A stretch of 64,000 nucleotides of DNA from Cellvibrionaceae bacterium AOL6 (lineage in GTDB: Bacteria; Pseudomonadota; Gammaproteobacteria; Pseudomonadales; Cellvibrionaceae): the NCBI GenBank assembly GCA_003265435.1, contig NOXC01000009.1, forward strand, positions 108,583 through 172,582, read 5' to 3'. Each line of letters starts with the position of its first letter. Position 1 is the first letter of the stretch. The notes beneath the pieces are model-generated. The model was not told where the DNA came from. It worked only from the letters and a program-made list of their open reading frames with translations, and did not search any database. Positions 9,054 through 19,198 of the stretch are shown here, piece by piece. A program made the translations under genes and the position numbers.

Positions 9054-9959
9054 ATGACCCGACACTTTCTCACTCTGCTGGACCTCAGTGCCGATGAACT
9101 CAAACAGGTCATCGACGACGCCATTCGTCTGAAAGCCGAGTTGCGCTCGGGCACCCTGAATGACAGCTTTAAAAATCGTGTCCTCGGCATGATTTTCGAG
9201 AAATCGTCGACGCGTACCCGCGTGTCTTTTGAAGCCGGCATGACGCAGCTGGGTGGCAGCGCCCTTTTCCTGTCGCCACGCGATACTCAACTCGGTCGTG
9301 GTGAGCCAGTCGAAGATTCGGCGCGCGTGCTGTCTCGCATGGTCGATATGATCATGATTCGTACGTTCAAACACAGCGTGGTCAAGCGCTTTGCCGAGTA
9401 CTCGCGCGTGCCCGTCATTAATGCGCTGACAGACGGCTATCACCCCTGTCAATTGCTTGCAGATGTGCAAACCTTTGTCGAACATCGCGGGCAGCCCCAG
9501 GGCAAGGCCGTTGCGTGGATCGGCGATGGCAACAATATGTGCCATTCTTACATTAATGCGGCGCGTCAGTGGGATTTCGAACTGCGCGTTGCCTGCCCGC
9601 AAGGCTTTGAGCCAGACAGCGCACTAATGGAAGCGAACCGCGATCGCGTGAAGCTCTGTGCGACCCCCGCCGAGGCGGTGAGTGGGGCAGATTGGGTGGC
9701 GACAGACGTCTGGGCCAGCATGGGCCAGGAGGACGAGCAAGCGGAACGCCTGGAACACTTTAAAGCCTTCCAAGTGGACCACGAGCTGATGAGCCACGCT
9801 GCAAAAGACGCCATCTTCATGCATTGCCTGCCTGCACACCGTGGTGAGGAAGTGAGCGCGGAGCTGATCGAAGACGATCAGGTTTCGGTTGTCTGGGATG
9901 AAGCCGAGAACCGCTTGCACTCGCAAAAGGCGCTGATGCTCTTCCTCGCGAACGCTTAA
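9054..9959 (+). CDS. argF: ornithine carbamoyltransferase
   Basis: A 301-residue anabolic ornithine transcarbamylase forming citrulline from ornithine and carbamoyl phosphate. The carbamoyl-phosphate loop SSTRTR is at about residues 46-51 ([13 protein letters not shown]). The HPCQ motif is present in [12 protein letters not shown], and the C-terminal [10 protein letters not shown] motif carries the ornithine-binding Cys-Leu-Pro. Length and motifs match functional ArgF. An AGG-containing ribosome site (gcgaggtagg) precedes the ATG by about 5 bases. It follows argD with 13 bases between, indicating an operon. Confidence 0.96.
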   Translation: MTRHFLTLLDLSADELKQVIDDAIRLKAELRSGTLNDSFKNRVLGMIFEKSSTRTRVSFEAGMTQLGGSALFLSPRDTQLGRGEPVEDSARVLSRMVDMIMIRTFKHSVVKRFAEYSRVPVINALTDGYHPCQLLADVQTFVEHRGQPQGKAVAWIGDGNNMCHSYINAARQWDFELRVACPQGFEPDSALMEANRDRVKLCATPAEAVSGADWVATDVWASMGQEDEQAERLEHFKAFQVDHELMSHAAKDAIFMHCLPAHRGEEVSAELIEDDQVSVVWDEAENRLHSQKALMLFLANA

Positions 9960-9968
9960 ACTCCTTTT

Positions 9969-10003
9969 GACGCATGCTCTGAGTCGCTTCCAGCGCATGC
10001 GTC
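9969..10003. terminator. inverted repeat after argF
   Basis: A perfect 9-bp inverted repeat (GACGCATGC / GCATGCGTC) with a 17-base spacer starts 10 bases after the argF stop. No T-run follows, so it may stabilise the mRNA end or be a factor-dependent terminator. Confidence 0.4.
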
Positions 10004-10196
10004 GAGGGTGGCGGTAGCCTACTCTCCGCGTATGACACTTTCAGGATGATTTTGCGACGATTCGACTAAATTTTTTTGTCATAAAAACGCCCTCCAAAAA
10101 TAAAGAATCCGTCTAGTTCACTGTCTGTACACCGCCCTCCTTTGCTCATGCCTGCTATCGGGTTAGTGATCACTGCACTCCCAGAAAACCCACAAT

Positions 10197-10205
10197 TTAT
10201 CCACA
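10197..10205 (+). promoter_or_regulatory. DnaA box upstream of nrdA
   Basis: TTATCCACA is the perfect 9-mer DnaA box. It lies about 300 bases before the nrdA start and 71 bases before the NrdR-like site. DnaA boxes regulate nrdAB in Escherichia coli, so a similar cell-cycle input is plausible here. Confidence 0.5.
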
Positions 10206-10275
10206 GGATGTCAAGCCACTTTCTGCCTTGCAATGCGCCCTCAACCGCATTATCTTGTATCCCGTAATTTCCAAA

Positions 10276-10291
10276 ACCCAATATATGGTGT
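10276..10291. promoter_or_regulatory. candidate NrdR box
   Basis: ACCCAATATATGGTGT is an imperfect palindrome close to the NrdR consensus (ACACWATATATWGTGT). NrdR represses ribonucleotide reductase genes through paired boxes. It lies about 210 bases before nrdA, within the stretch expected to hold the promoter. Confidence 0.6.
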
Positions 10292-10305
10292 TTCTGGCAC
10301 TAAAC

Positions 10306-10321
10306 ACACCACTACGGCACT
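10306..10321. promoter_or_regulatory. possible second, degenerate NrdR box
   Basis: ACACCACTACGGCACT is centred exactly 30 bases after the first NrdR-like site, close to the three-helical-turn spacing typical of paired NrdR boxes. Sequence match is weak beyond the ACAC half, so the call rests mostly on spacing. Confidence 0.3.
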
Positions 10322-10502
10322 AGCGCGTTAACAACGGAATTTCAACAGCAAGTCGCCCGTTGTCACATCGCATTTCGTGCTTACCAGGGACGGATATTAT
10401 GCATGCGCCAGTCTTCAACACGCCCCGCTGCACGGGCGAGCGCATGACGAGAAATTCAGCACCACATTCAGGCAATCACCAGTAAACGTAAGAGTAGGAT
10501 TT

Positions 10503-13439
10503 ATGCACACTTCAGAAACCGGATCCCCCGTTTCTTCCTCCGTGCCCACGGAAAGCAACGTCAACGAGCCGGCGGGTTCTGCTATTGCCGCCACCGCACC
10601 CGGCCAACTTCGTGTTATCAAGCGCAACGGCAAAGTTGTCCCTTTCACCAGCGACAAAATTGCGGTAGCCCTGACCAAGGCCTTCCTGGCCGTAGAGGGG
10701 GGCACTGCGGCTGCATCATCACGCATTCACGAAACCGTAGCCAACCTGGCCAGCCAAATCGAAGCGACCTTCCGTCGCCGCATGCCTTCGGGCGGCACCA
10801 TTCACATTGAAGAGATTCAGGATCAGGCTGAACTGGTCCTGATGCGTTCTGGTGAACACAAAATTGCACGAAGCTACGTGCTGTATCGTGAAGCGCGCGC
10901 TCAGGAGCGTAAGCAGCAGCAACAAGTCACTGAAGTGAAAGTCGACTTCCCCGACATCCAGGTGACCATGCCCGACGGCAGCCTGCAAAAGCTCGATACC
11001 GACCGTATCAAAACCGTGGTCGCGGAAGCCTGTACCGACCTGCACGACGTCGACCCCGAAGCCATTCTCAAAGAATCCATGCGCAATCTGTACGACGGCG
11101 TGTCCATGGACGACGTCAATACCTCACTGGTGATTTCTGCGCGCACACTGGTAGAAAAAGAGCCTAATTACAGCTATGCCACCGCGCGCCTGCTGCTCGA
11201 CAAAATCCGCGCCGAAGCGCTGAGCTACCTCGGTGTCGCCGACGCCGCGACGCAAGCCGAAATGGCCACCTGCTACCCGAAAGCCCTGCCCGCCTATCTG
11301 AAGCGTGGTGTGGAGCTTGAATTGCTCGCGCCTGAACTGCTCGACTACGACCTCGACCTGCTCGGCAATGCCATCCTGCCCGAGCGCGATCTGCAGTTCA
11401 CCTACCTCGGCCTGCAAACCCTGTACGACCGCTACTTCATTCACCATGAAGAGACCCGCATTGAACTGCCTCAGGTCTTCTTCATGCGCGTAGCGATGGG
11501 CCTGGCCGCGCGAGAAGAAAACAAAAACGAGCGCGCGATTGAATTTTATCGCTTGCTGAGTTCGTTCGATTATATGAGCTCAACGCCGACCCTGTTCAAC
11601 TCCGGTACTCTGCGTCCGCAACTGTCTTCGTGCTACCTCACCTCAGTACCCGACGATCTGCACGGTATCTATGGCGCCATCCAAGACAACGCGATGCTGT
11701 CCAAATTTGCCGGCGGCCTCGGCAACGACTGGACACCCGTCCGCGCGCTCGGCTCGCGCATCAAAGGCACCAATGGTAAGTCCCAAGGTGTTGTGCCCTT
11801 CCTGAAAGTCGCAAACGACACCGCCGTGGCGGTAAACCAGGGCGGCAAGCGTAAAGGTGCGGTGTGTGCCTACCTTGAAACCTGGCACCTCGACATCGAA
11901 GAATTCCTCGAGCTGCGCAAGAACACCGGTGATGACCGTCGCCGTACGCACGACATGAACACCGCAAACTGGGTGCCCGACCTGTTTATGAAGCGCGTTT
12001 TCGACGACGCCGAATGGACCCTGTTCTCGCCCGCCGACACCGAAGACCTGCACGACCTGTTCGGTAAGCCTTTCGAAGAGCGCTACACCGAATACGAGCG
12101 TCGCGCGGCAGCCGGTGAACTGAAACTGTTCAAGAAGGTCCGTGCACTCGACCTGTGGCGTAAAATGCTGGGCATGCTGTTTGAAACGGGCCACCCCTGG
12201 ATCACCTTCAAGGACGCCTGTAACCTGCGCAGCCCTCAGCAGCACGCCGGTGTCGTACACTCGTCCAACCTGTGTACCGAAATCACCTTGAACACCAAGG
12301 CCGACGATGAAATCGCGGTGTGCAACCTCGGCTCCATCAACCTGGCGCAACACATCGTTGACGGTGAGCTAGACCAGGAAAAGCTGGCGAAAACCATCAA
12401 GACAGCAGTGCGCATGCTCGATAACGTTATCGACATCAACTACTACTCCGTCGAAACCGCGCGTCGTTCCAACATGCGTCATCGCCCTGTTGGTCTCGGT
12501 TTGATGGGCTTCCAGGATGCCCTCTACAAAATGCGTATGGCCTATGGCAGCGACGACGCAGTGAAGTTTGCCGATCGCTCCATGGAACTGATCAGCTACC
12601 ACGCGATTGAAGCCTCGAGTGAACTCGCGGTAGAGCGCGGTGCTTACTCCAGCTTCGAGGGCTCGCTGTGGAGTCAGGGCATCCTGCCTATCGACTCTGT
12701 GGCCCTGCTCGAAGAGCATCGTGGCACCAACTACATCGAAGTTGATCGCAGTACCACGCTGGACTGGGACAGCCTGCGCAGCAAGGTGAAAACGCAGGGC
12801 ATGCGCAACTCTAACGTGATGGCAATTGCGCCAACGGCCACGATTGCCAATATCACGGGTGTGAGCCAGTCCATCGAGCCGACGTATCAGAACCTCTACG
12901 TGAAGTCGAACCTCTCCGGAGAGTTCACCGTGGTGAACCCCTACCTGATTCACGATCTGAAAGATCGCGGCCTGTGGGATTCGGTGATGGTCAACGACCT
13001 CAAATACTACGAAGGGTCACTGCAGCGCATCGACCGTGTACCGGCCGACCTCAAAGCGCTCTACGCCACCGCGTTTGAAGTGGAGCCCAAATGGATTGTC
13101 GACGCAGCCAGTCGCCGCCAGAAGTGGATTGATCAGGCGCAGAGCCTGAACCTTTACATCGCTGGTGCAAACGGTAAGAAACTGGACATCACTTACCGCA
13201 TGGCCTGGTTCCGTGGCTTGAAAACCACGTACTACCTGCGTGCACTCGCGGCCACCACTACGGAGAAATCCACCATCGATACAGGCTCACTGAACGCCGT
13301 ATCTTCAGGTGCAGGGGGCGGTGTCAGCGCTGCCGCAGCAGCACCTGCCGCAGCGGCTCCAGAAATGAGCGCCAGCGCACCCGCCGAAGTGCCGAAGGCC
13401 TGCTCTCTGGATGACCCGGATTGCGAAGCCTGTCAGTAA
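10503..13439 (+). CDS. nrdA: ribonucleoside-diphosphate reductase class Ia, alpha subunit
   Basis: The catalytic subunit (978 residues) of aerobic ribonucleotide reductase, reducing NDPs to dNDPs. The ATG at 10503 (MHTSETGSP) follows an AGGA site; the frame stays open 126 bases further upstream, but that extension lacks family similarity. An ATP-cone begins near residue 40 (LRVIKRNGKVVPFTSDKIA) and a second cone-like region follows around residues 150-230. The active-site cysteine contexts SSCYLTSV and SSNLCTEI are present, and so is the C-terminal redox pair as DCEAC at the end. An Ala/Pro/Ser-rich linker of about 40 residues precedes that tail. nrdB follows after 115 bases containing a strong hairpin. 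DnaA- and NrdR-like sites lie upstream. Confidence 0.95.
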   Translation: MHTSETGSPVSSSVPTESNVNEPAGSAIAATAPGQLRVIKRNGKVVPFTSDKIAVALTKAFLAVEGGTAAASSRIHETVANLASQIEATFRRRMPSGGTIHIEEIQDQAELVLMRSGEHKIARSYVLYREARAQERKQQQQVTEVKVDFPDIQVTMPDGSLQKLDTDRIKTVVAEACTDLHDVDPEAILKESMRNLYDGVSMDDVNTSLVISARTLVEKEPNYSYATARLLLDKIRAEALSYLGVADAATQAEMATCYPKALPAYLKRGVELELLAPELLDYDLDLLGNAILPERDLQFTYLGLQTLYDRYFIHHEETRIELPQVFFMRVAMGLAAREENKNERAIEFYRLLSSFDYMSSTPTLFNSGTLRPQLSSCYLTSVPDDLHGIYGAIQDNAMLSKFAGGLGNDWTPVRALGSRIKGTNGKSQGVVPFLKVANDTAVAVNQGGKRKGAVCAYLETWHLDIEEFLELRKNTGDDRRRTHDMNTANWVPDLFMKRVFDDAEWTLFSPADTEDLHDLFGKPFEERYTEYERRAAAGELKLFKKVRALDLWRKMLGMLFETGHPWITFKDACNLRSPQQHAGVVHSSNLCTEITLNTKADDEIAVCNLGSINLAQHIVDGELDQEKLAKTIKTAVRMLDNVIDINYYSVETARRSNMRHRPVGLGLMGFQDALYKMRMAYGSDDAVKFADRSMELISYHAIEASSELAVERGAYSSFEGSLWSQGILPIDSVALLEEHRGTNYIEVDRSTTLDWDSLRSKVKTQGMRNSNVMAIAPTATIANITGVSQSIEPTYQNLYVKSNLSGEFTVVNPYLIHDLKDRGLWDSVMVNDLKYYEGSLQRIDRVPADLKALYATAFEVEPKWIVDAASRRQKWIDQAQSLNLYIAGANGKKLDITYRMAWFRGLKTTYYLRALAATTTEKSTIDTGSLNAVSSGAGGGVSAAAAAPAAAAPEMSASAPAEVPKACSLDDPDCEACQ

Positions 13440-13467
13440 GCCGATTAAAGGGGGAGGTATCTGGTGT

Positions 13468-13489
13468 GGCGGGAACTGCGGTTCCCGCC
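13468..13489. other. intercistronic hairpin nrdA-nrdB
   Basis: A perfect 9-bp stem (GGCGGGAAC / GTTCCCGCC) with a 4-base loop lies 28 bases after nrdA and 66 bases before nrdB. No T-run follows. It probably sets mRNA processing or stability, and hence the subunit ratio, rather than terminating. Confidence 0.55.
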
Positions 13490-13554
13490 CCGGATATCCG
13501 CCCTTTTACTGACAACGACACTCACTCGAACAGATATAAAGCAGGAAATTTCAC

Positions 13555-14868
<1,314 letters not shown>

Positions 14869-14898
14869 TGTCCCGCCATTAAATTCACACCCACCACG

Positions 14899-14933
14899 AT
14901 TGCCCCGGCAGTGTCGTTCACCGCTGGGGTAAT
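14899..14933. terminator. hairpin after nrdB
   Basis: A long imperfect stem (about 15 pairs including G-T wobbles, core CCCC/GGGG) with a 5-base loop begins 31 bases after the nrdB stop. It probably marks or protects the end of the nrdAB mRNA; no T-run follows. Confidence 0.45.
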
Positions 14934-14964
14934 CGGACTGTGACTTCACTGTGCAGGTAACACA

Positions 14965-15225
14965 ATGAGTGAGCAGCACCCCAAGACGCCGCAAAAAAAA
15001 GCGACGCAAAAGCTCGAACTGGATGCGGAAGAATTGGAAAAACTCAGCGACAGCTTACGTGTGCTGAGCCAGTCCATCGACACCCTTCTACGAGCACTTA
15101 AGGCACAGCCCCATCACGCAGAGCCTATTCCTCATGGCGGATCATCACAGGATCGCGTCGCGGATGACAATGCACTCGACGCGGACGAAATCGCACAACT
15201 CACACCTCGTCCAACGATTCATTGA
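14965..15225 (+). CDS. small hypothetical protein, helical
   Basis: An 86-residue protein not recognised as any named family. It is basic at the N-terminus (several Lys), then has a strongly amphipathic helix (about residues 16-46, LELDAEELEKLSDSLRVLSQ and onward) that could form a coiled coil, and an acidic, disordered-looking tail. It has no signal peptide or membrane segment. The ATG has an AGGT ribosome site 8 bases upstream. It sits downstream of nrdB on the same strand, after the nrdB hairpin, so it may be read by leakage from the nrd transcript. Function is unknown. Confidence 0.6.
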   Translation: MSEQHPKTPQKKATQKLELDAEELEKLSDSLRVLSQSIDTLLRALKAQPHHAEPIPHGGSSQDRVADDNALDADEIAQLTPRPTIH

Positions 15226-15339
15226 TTCGAACCCTAGTTTTAGTAAAAACCCGCCCCGTATTACAATGCGGGTGTTTCATCTTCGTGATCGTTACTCGCA
15301 CTATACACTCGTCAAAACACGCCCTTCAAAAGAGTTTTT

Positions 15340-15816
15340 ATGACGGAAGAACACCAGGACACAACCAAGCAAAGCAGCCTCTTGCTGACGCACGAGTGTG
15401 AAAAACCGGATATCGAATTGTTAAAACGCATCTTCGAGCTGGATCAGGTGACGCAACATGGCCTCAACGAATTAGTGACCGAAGAACTGAACTGGACACA
15501 CCGCTTTCAGCGTTGCATCGCGGTCGATCTCGGCACTCGAGTCAATGACGGCCGCTGGCAACCCATACTAGGAATGGTGAAAAACCTGTACGCAGAACAG
15601 GTGCTGTTTTTGTGGCTCGAAAACGCTGAAGCGCGCAAGGTGATGATGGAGCAGCGATTAAGAGCGCTCGGCTTTTTTAATGAACCTCGCATTGCGCTCG
15701 CCGATCAAACTTTGTGTTGCGCCAGCTATCGCCTGTCGAATTACAACCGAAAACGAAGCTGGAACAACGCCAAATTCTGGGCAAACCCAGAGAATTTTCA
15801 CAAGTACCGCTGGTGA
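15340..15816 (+). CDS. hypothetical cytoplasmic protein
   Basis: A 158-residue protein not assigned to a characterised family. It lacks a signal peptide or membrane helix. It is rich in charged and aromatic residues, with a mid-protein segment AVDLGTRVNDGRWQPILGMV and an aromatic/basic C-terminus (NRKRSWNNAKFWANPENFHKYRW). Reading frame, codon use and spacing from its neighbours look like a genuine gene. It converges with the GH3-SGNH gene, whose stop is 23 bases away, and no terminator was seen in the gap. Confidence 0.6.
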   Translation: MTEEHQDTTKQSSLLLTHECEKPDIELLKRIFELDQVTQHGLNELVTEELNWTHRFQRCIAVDLGTRVNDGRWQPILGMVKNLYAEQVLFLWLENAEARKVMMEQRLRALGFFNEPRIALADQTLCCASYRLSNYNRKRSWNNAKFWANPENFHKYRW

Positions 15817-15839
15817 CAGCGGCACTGCAAGATTCGAGT

Positions 15840-18800
15840 TTATTCCTCAAGCAAAGCTTGAAGTGTCGATTCAATGGCATCCGCCCAGCGCTGATAGCTG
15901 GCCGTATTCAGATGAAGCAGGTCAGGCATTACTTCGCGGCTCAGCACACCTTGATCGTCTAAAAAGGTATCGCCGATATCCAGGTACGTCACGTAGTCGC
16001 GCTGACCCAACTGGGCTAGTAAGGCGTTGGTCGCCGTGTTGTTTTGCCGTGCGGCATCGTACGGCTGCTCACCGCGTGGAAAAATGCCCAAAAGCAACAC
16101 TTTAGAATCCGGACTGCGCGCGTGCACCTCATCAATCACGGCTTCGACTCCTTCCGCGATTTCGGCGGGCGGGTCCATTCGGTGGCCCGTGTTATTGGTG
16201 CCGATCATCAACACCACAACCTTTGGCCGCTGCCCGTCCATCTCACCGTTTTGCACACGCCACAACAGGTTTTCTGTGCGGTCACCCCCGTACCCCAGGT
16301 TCAGTGCCGGTAGCGAGGCGAAATGCGCATCCCATACTGATCGCCCTGCATCGGCCCAGCCCTCGGTAATGGAGTCCCCCATGAAGATCACGGGGTATTG
16401 ATTGGCACGCACCAGCGCGAGCTTTTCTTCATGTCGCGGCATCCACCACGGCAGCGCCCAATACGCATTGAGCGGCTCCGCATACGTGCTCTGCGCATCG
16501 GGAGGCACGCAGTCAAAATTGCCTTGCGCGGATCGCAGGAATTGGATGTTGGCAAACTGCAGTGTCGCTTCACCCCCAGCGTTTAGAACGAAAGGCATGT
16601 TCACACTCGACAGAGACGCCGCATCGCTGACAAAACAGCTCAATGGAATCGAGAGCGTCTGCCAGCCTTTTCCGACTTGGGCTCTCGCCCACTCGTTCAG
16701 CGACACTTGCCCCTGACAGCCCTCACCACAGCGCAATTCAATGCGCAGATCCGCCGCTGGCATACTGAAAATATTCAAATCCACTCGCAATACGCCCGCC
16801 TCATGGAAGGACGACAGAGCCAAGGGGCGCCCATTTTCAAAACTGACTTCGGCACGCCAGGTGTCCTTGAACTGCAATTGCAGCGCATCTTCCTGCACCT
16901 CTTTATCGGCCGTGTTGAGCGTAATGTTGCCGCCCGGCAGCGCGGCGTAAGCCCCGCTGAGAATCTGACGCGAATCCGGCCCGTTCAAATAAAGATTCCA
17001 AGGCTCCAACGGCCGACCGCTGTATAAATCAATCTGGTTCGGATTGGCGACATACAGACCGGGAACCGACTCTGGCAGCGTTGCGGGCCCGGTTTCGCCG
17101 GATGCGTAAGTCAATCCGTAACCCAGCTCAAAAAGCGGTGCATCTTGCGCCTCATAGGGCGCGTGCAGTTCGGCTTGATCCGGCAGTGCGGGCCAGGAAA
17201 ACGCGAGTGTGCCAACGAAGTCGTGACGGGGCTGGCCCTGAGCATCGCCAATCAACACATCGGCCACACCTGCACCTTCGCTGCCCGGTAACCACGCGGC
17301 AACAAAGGCATCGGAAGCATTCAGGTGGGGGTTTACCCACATCGGACGACCGGAGAGGAACACCGACACCACTGGCACGCCTTCGGCTTTCAGTGTCTGC
17401 AAAATCTCAAGGTCGCTGCGATCACCTGGCGCGTATTCCACGCTGTTGCGATCACCCTGACCTTCGGCATACGGGCTTTCGCCAAAGACGAACACCGCCA
17501 CATCCGGGCGGGAGCTGAAACGACCATCTTCACTAAACTGGATTTCACCACCCGACGATGTAATTGCAGCTTCGAGCCCAGAATAAATGGACGTCGCACC
17601 TGGGAAGTGCTCATTCGCCTGCTCCATGCCTTGCCAACTGACACTCCAGCCACCGGCTTGCTGGCCCAGATCCTGAGCCGCTTTCCCGACAACCAGCACC
17701 TTGGCCTTCGGCGATATAGGCAGCACCGAGTCGCGATGCTTTAACAGCACCAGACTTTCTCGTACGGCCTGCCTCGCCAACGCACGGTGGTCAGGATGGC
17801 CGATGACAGACTGGTCTCCCGCCAACGCGGTGTCCGAAGGGCGTCGTTCGAACAGGCCCGCGCGGATTTTGACACGAAGAATACGGCGCACAGCGTCGTT
17901 CAAGCGCGCCTGGCTGATCTCTCCTGACTCAACTTGGGAGAGGGTTTCACCGTACATTTTCCGCCAGTCATAAGGCACCATAATAAGATCGACACCGGCA
18001 TTGATCGACGCGGCACAATGACTGTTGTCGCAACCCGGCACCTGACCGTGGCCATTCCAGTCGCCGACAATAAAACCATCGAAGCCCAGACGGGTTTTCA
18101 GGATGTCGTTCAGCAAATACCCGTTGCTGTGCATTTTCTCACCGTTCCACGCCGAGAAGCTGGCCATAATGGTTTGCACACCGGCATCAAGCGCAGGCAG
18201 GTACGGCGTCCCATGCACCGCAACGAGTTCCGCCTCGGACATGCGCGCATCCCCCTGATCGTCACCATTGGCTGTGCCGCCATCCGCAAGGAAATGTTTG
18301 GCCGAAGCAATCGCGTGATGGTCGTCCAGGAAGGCGTCGGACCCGTGTTGCCCCTGCATGCCTTCAATCAACGCCGCGCCCAATCTCGCCACTCGATCCG
18401 GGTCTTCTGAATAACTTTCGTAGGTCCGTCCCCAACGATCATTCCGTGCCACGGCGAGGGTCGGGGCAAAAATCCAGTCGACGCCTGTGGCCCGCACTTC
18501 TCGCGCGGTTGCCGCGCCGATGGCAGACATCATCGCGGGGTTATCGGCCGCTCCCAAACCAATATTGTGTGGAAACAAGGTCGCGCCCACCACATTGCCA
18601 TGCCCATGCACCGCATCCGTTCCCCAAATAATCGGGATCGCCACCTTGCCATCACTGTCGTCCATCGATGCATCGTAGAGCGCATCCGCCATACGCAACC
18701 AGTCTTCCGCCTTGGCATCCGGCAGGCGATACGGGATGGAGCCGCCGCCATTCAAGACGGAACCCAGGTGATATTTGCGCACATCTTCCGGTGTCACCAT

Positions 18801-19121
18801 CTGAATCTCAGCTTGCAAGATCTGGCCGACTTTTTCTTCGTTGCTCATTTCGGCTATCAAGGCACTGATGCGCTGTTCCACCTCGGAATCCTGGACGGGC
18901 ATGGCTCGCGTTGGCCACAACGCTGGATCATGAACAGCAAGTTCATCTTGTTTTGCGCCTTCATTACTGCAGGCCCCAAGGATGCTCGCCAGACCGAGAA
19001 AACACACACTGAACCATCGGCTACGGCGAGGCGATGTGTGGAGGCCACCAAGATTTGACGGACCGAACCTCGCGTCCAAGCGAGGGCGTAGCTGCATAGT
19101 TTCAAACATGTCGTTTGCCAT
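15840..19121 (-). CDS. GH3 beta-glucosidase fused to SGNH/GDSL esterase (lipoprotein)
   Basis: A two-enzyme lipoprotein of about 1,093 residues. The start is placed after the terminator at 19163-19186; the GTG at 19202 would lie before it. A lipobox (SILGAC) follows the signal segment. The GH3 N-terminal barrel and second domain run from about residue 60 to 640, with the likely nucleophile Asp in IVGDWNGHG (~354). A beta-sandwich accessory domain, as in ExoP-type GH3 enzymes, covers about 670-860. The last ~215 residues are an SGNH hydrolase: GDSIT (~915), GTNN, and the Asp/His pair in DLLHLN (~1069). The pairing suggests removal of acetyl groups and beta-glucosyl units from the same oligosaccharide. 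It is part of the xyloglucan/fucose island. Confidence 0.85.
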   Translation of the reverse strand: MANDMFETMQLRPRLDARFGPSNLGGLHTSPRRSRWFSVCFLGLASILGACSNEGAKQDELAVHDPALWPTRAMPVQDSEVEQRISALIAEMSNEEKVGQILQAEIQMVTPEDVRKYHLGSVLNGGGSIPYRLPDAKAEDWLRMADALYDASMDDSDGKVAIPIIWGTDAVHGHGNVVGATLFPHNIGLGAADNPAMMSAIGAATAREVRATGVDWIFAPTLAVARNDRWGRTYESYSEDPDRVARLGAALIEGMQGQHGSDAFLDDHHAIASAKHFLADGGTANGDDQGDARMSEAELVAVHGTPYLPALDAGVQTIMASFSAWNGEKMHSNGYLLNDILKTRLGFDGFIVGDWNGHGQVPGCDNSHCAASINAGVDLIMVPYDWRKMYGETLSQVESGEISQARLNDAVRRILRVKIRAGLFERRPSDTALAGDQSVIGHPDHRALARQAVRESLVLLKHRDSVLPISPKAKVLVVGKAAQDLGQQAGGWSVSWQGMEQANEHFPGATSIYSGLEAAITSSGGEIQFSEDGRFSSRPDVAVFVFGESPYAEGQGDRNSVEYAPGDRSDLEILQTLKAEGVPVVSVFLSGRPMWVNPHLNASDAFVAAWLPGSEGAGVADVLIGDAQGQPRHDFVGTLAFSWPALPDQAELHAPYEAQDAPLFELGYGLTYASGETGPATLPESVPGLYVANPNQIDLYSGRPLEPWNLYLNGPDSRQILSGAYAALPGGNITLNTADKEVQEDALQLQFKDTWRAEVSFENGRPLALSSFHEAGVLRVDLNIFSMPAADLRIELRCGEGCQGQVSLNEWARAQVGKGWQTLSIPLSCFVSDAASLSSVNMPFVLNAGGEATLQFANIQFLRSAQGNFDCVPPDAQSTYAEPLNAYWALPWWMPRHEEKLALVRANQYPVIFMGDSITEGWADAGRSVWDAHFASLPALNLGYGGDRTENLLWRVQNGEMDGQRPKVVVLMIGTNNTGHRMDPPAEIAEGVEAVIDEVHARSPDSKVLLLGIFPRGEQPYDAARQNNTATNALLAQLGQRDYVTYLDIGDTFLDDQGVLSREVMPDLLHLNTASYQRWADAIESTLQALLEE

Positions 19122-19162
19122 TATTTTTTTAAAATTGAATGTGATTGCCAAAGAGGGTTCGG

Positions 19163-19186
19163 AAAAAAGCAGCCTCGAAAGGCTGC
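19163..19186 (-). terminator. intrinsic terminator of fucose catabolic operon
   Basis: On the minus strand a perfect 7-bp stem (GCAGCCT / AGGCTGC) with a 4-base loop is followed at once by six T. It lies 12 bases after the stop of the FAH hydrolase gene and before the GH3 start, ending the fucose operon and implying a separate promoter for GH3. Confidence 0.85.
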
Positions 19187-19198
19187 GCCAAGGAGAAA

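Noticed and set aside
10066..10281. 71-codon minus-strand frame upstream of nrdA
   Set aside because: It overlaps the NrdR-like and DnaA sites, shows no family similarity or ribosome site, and looks like non-coding promoter DNA.
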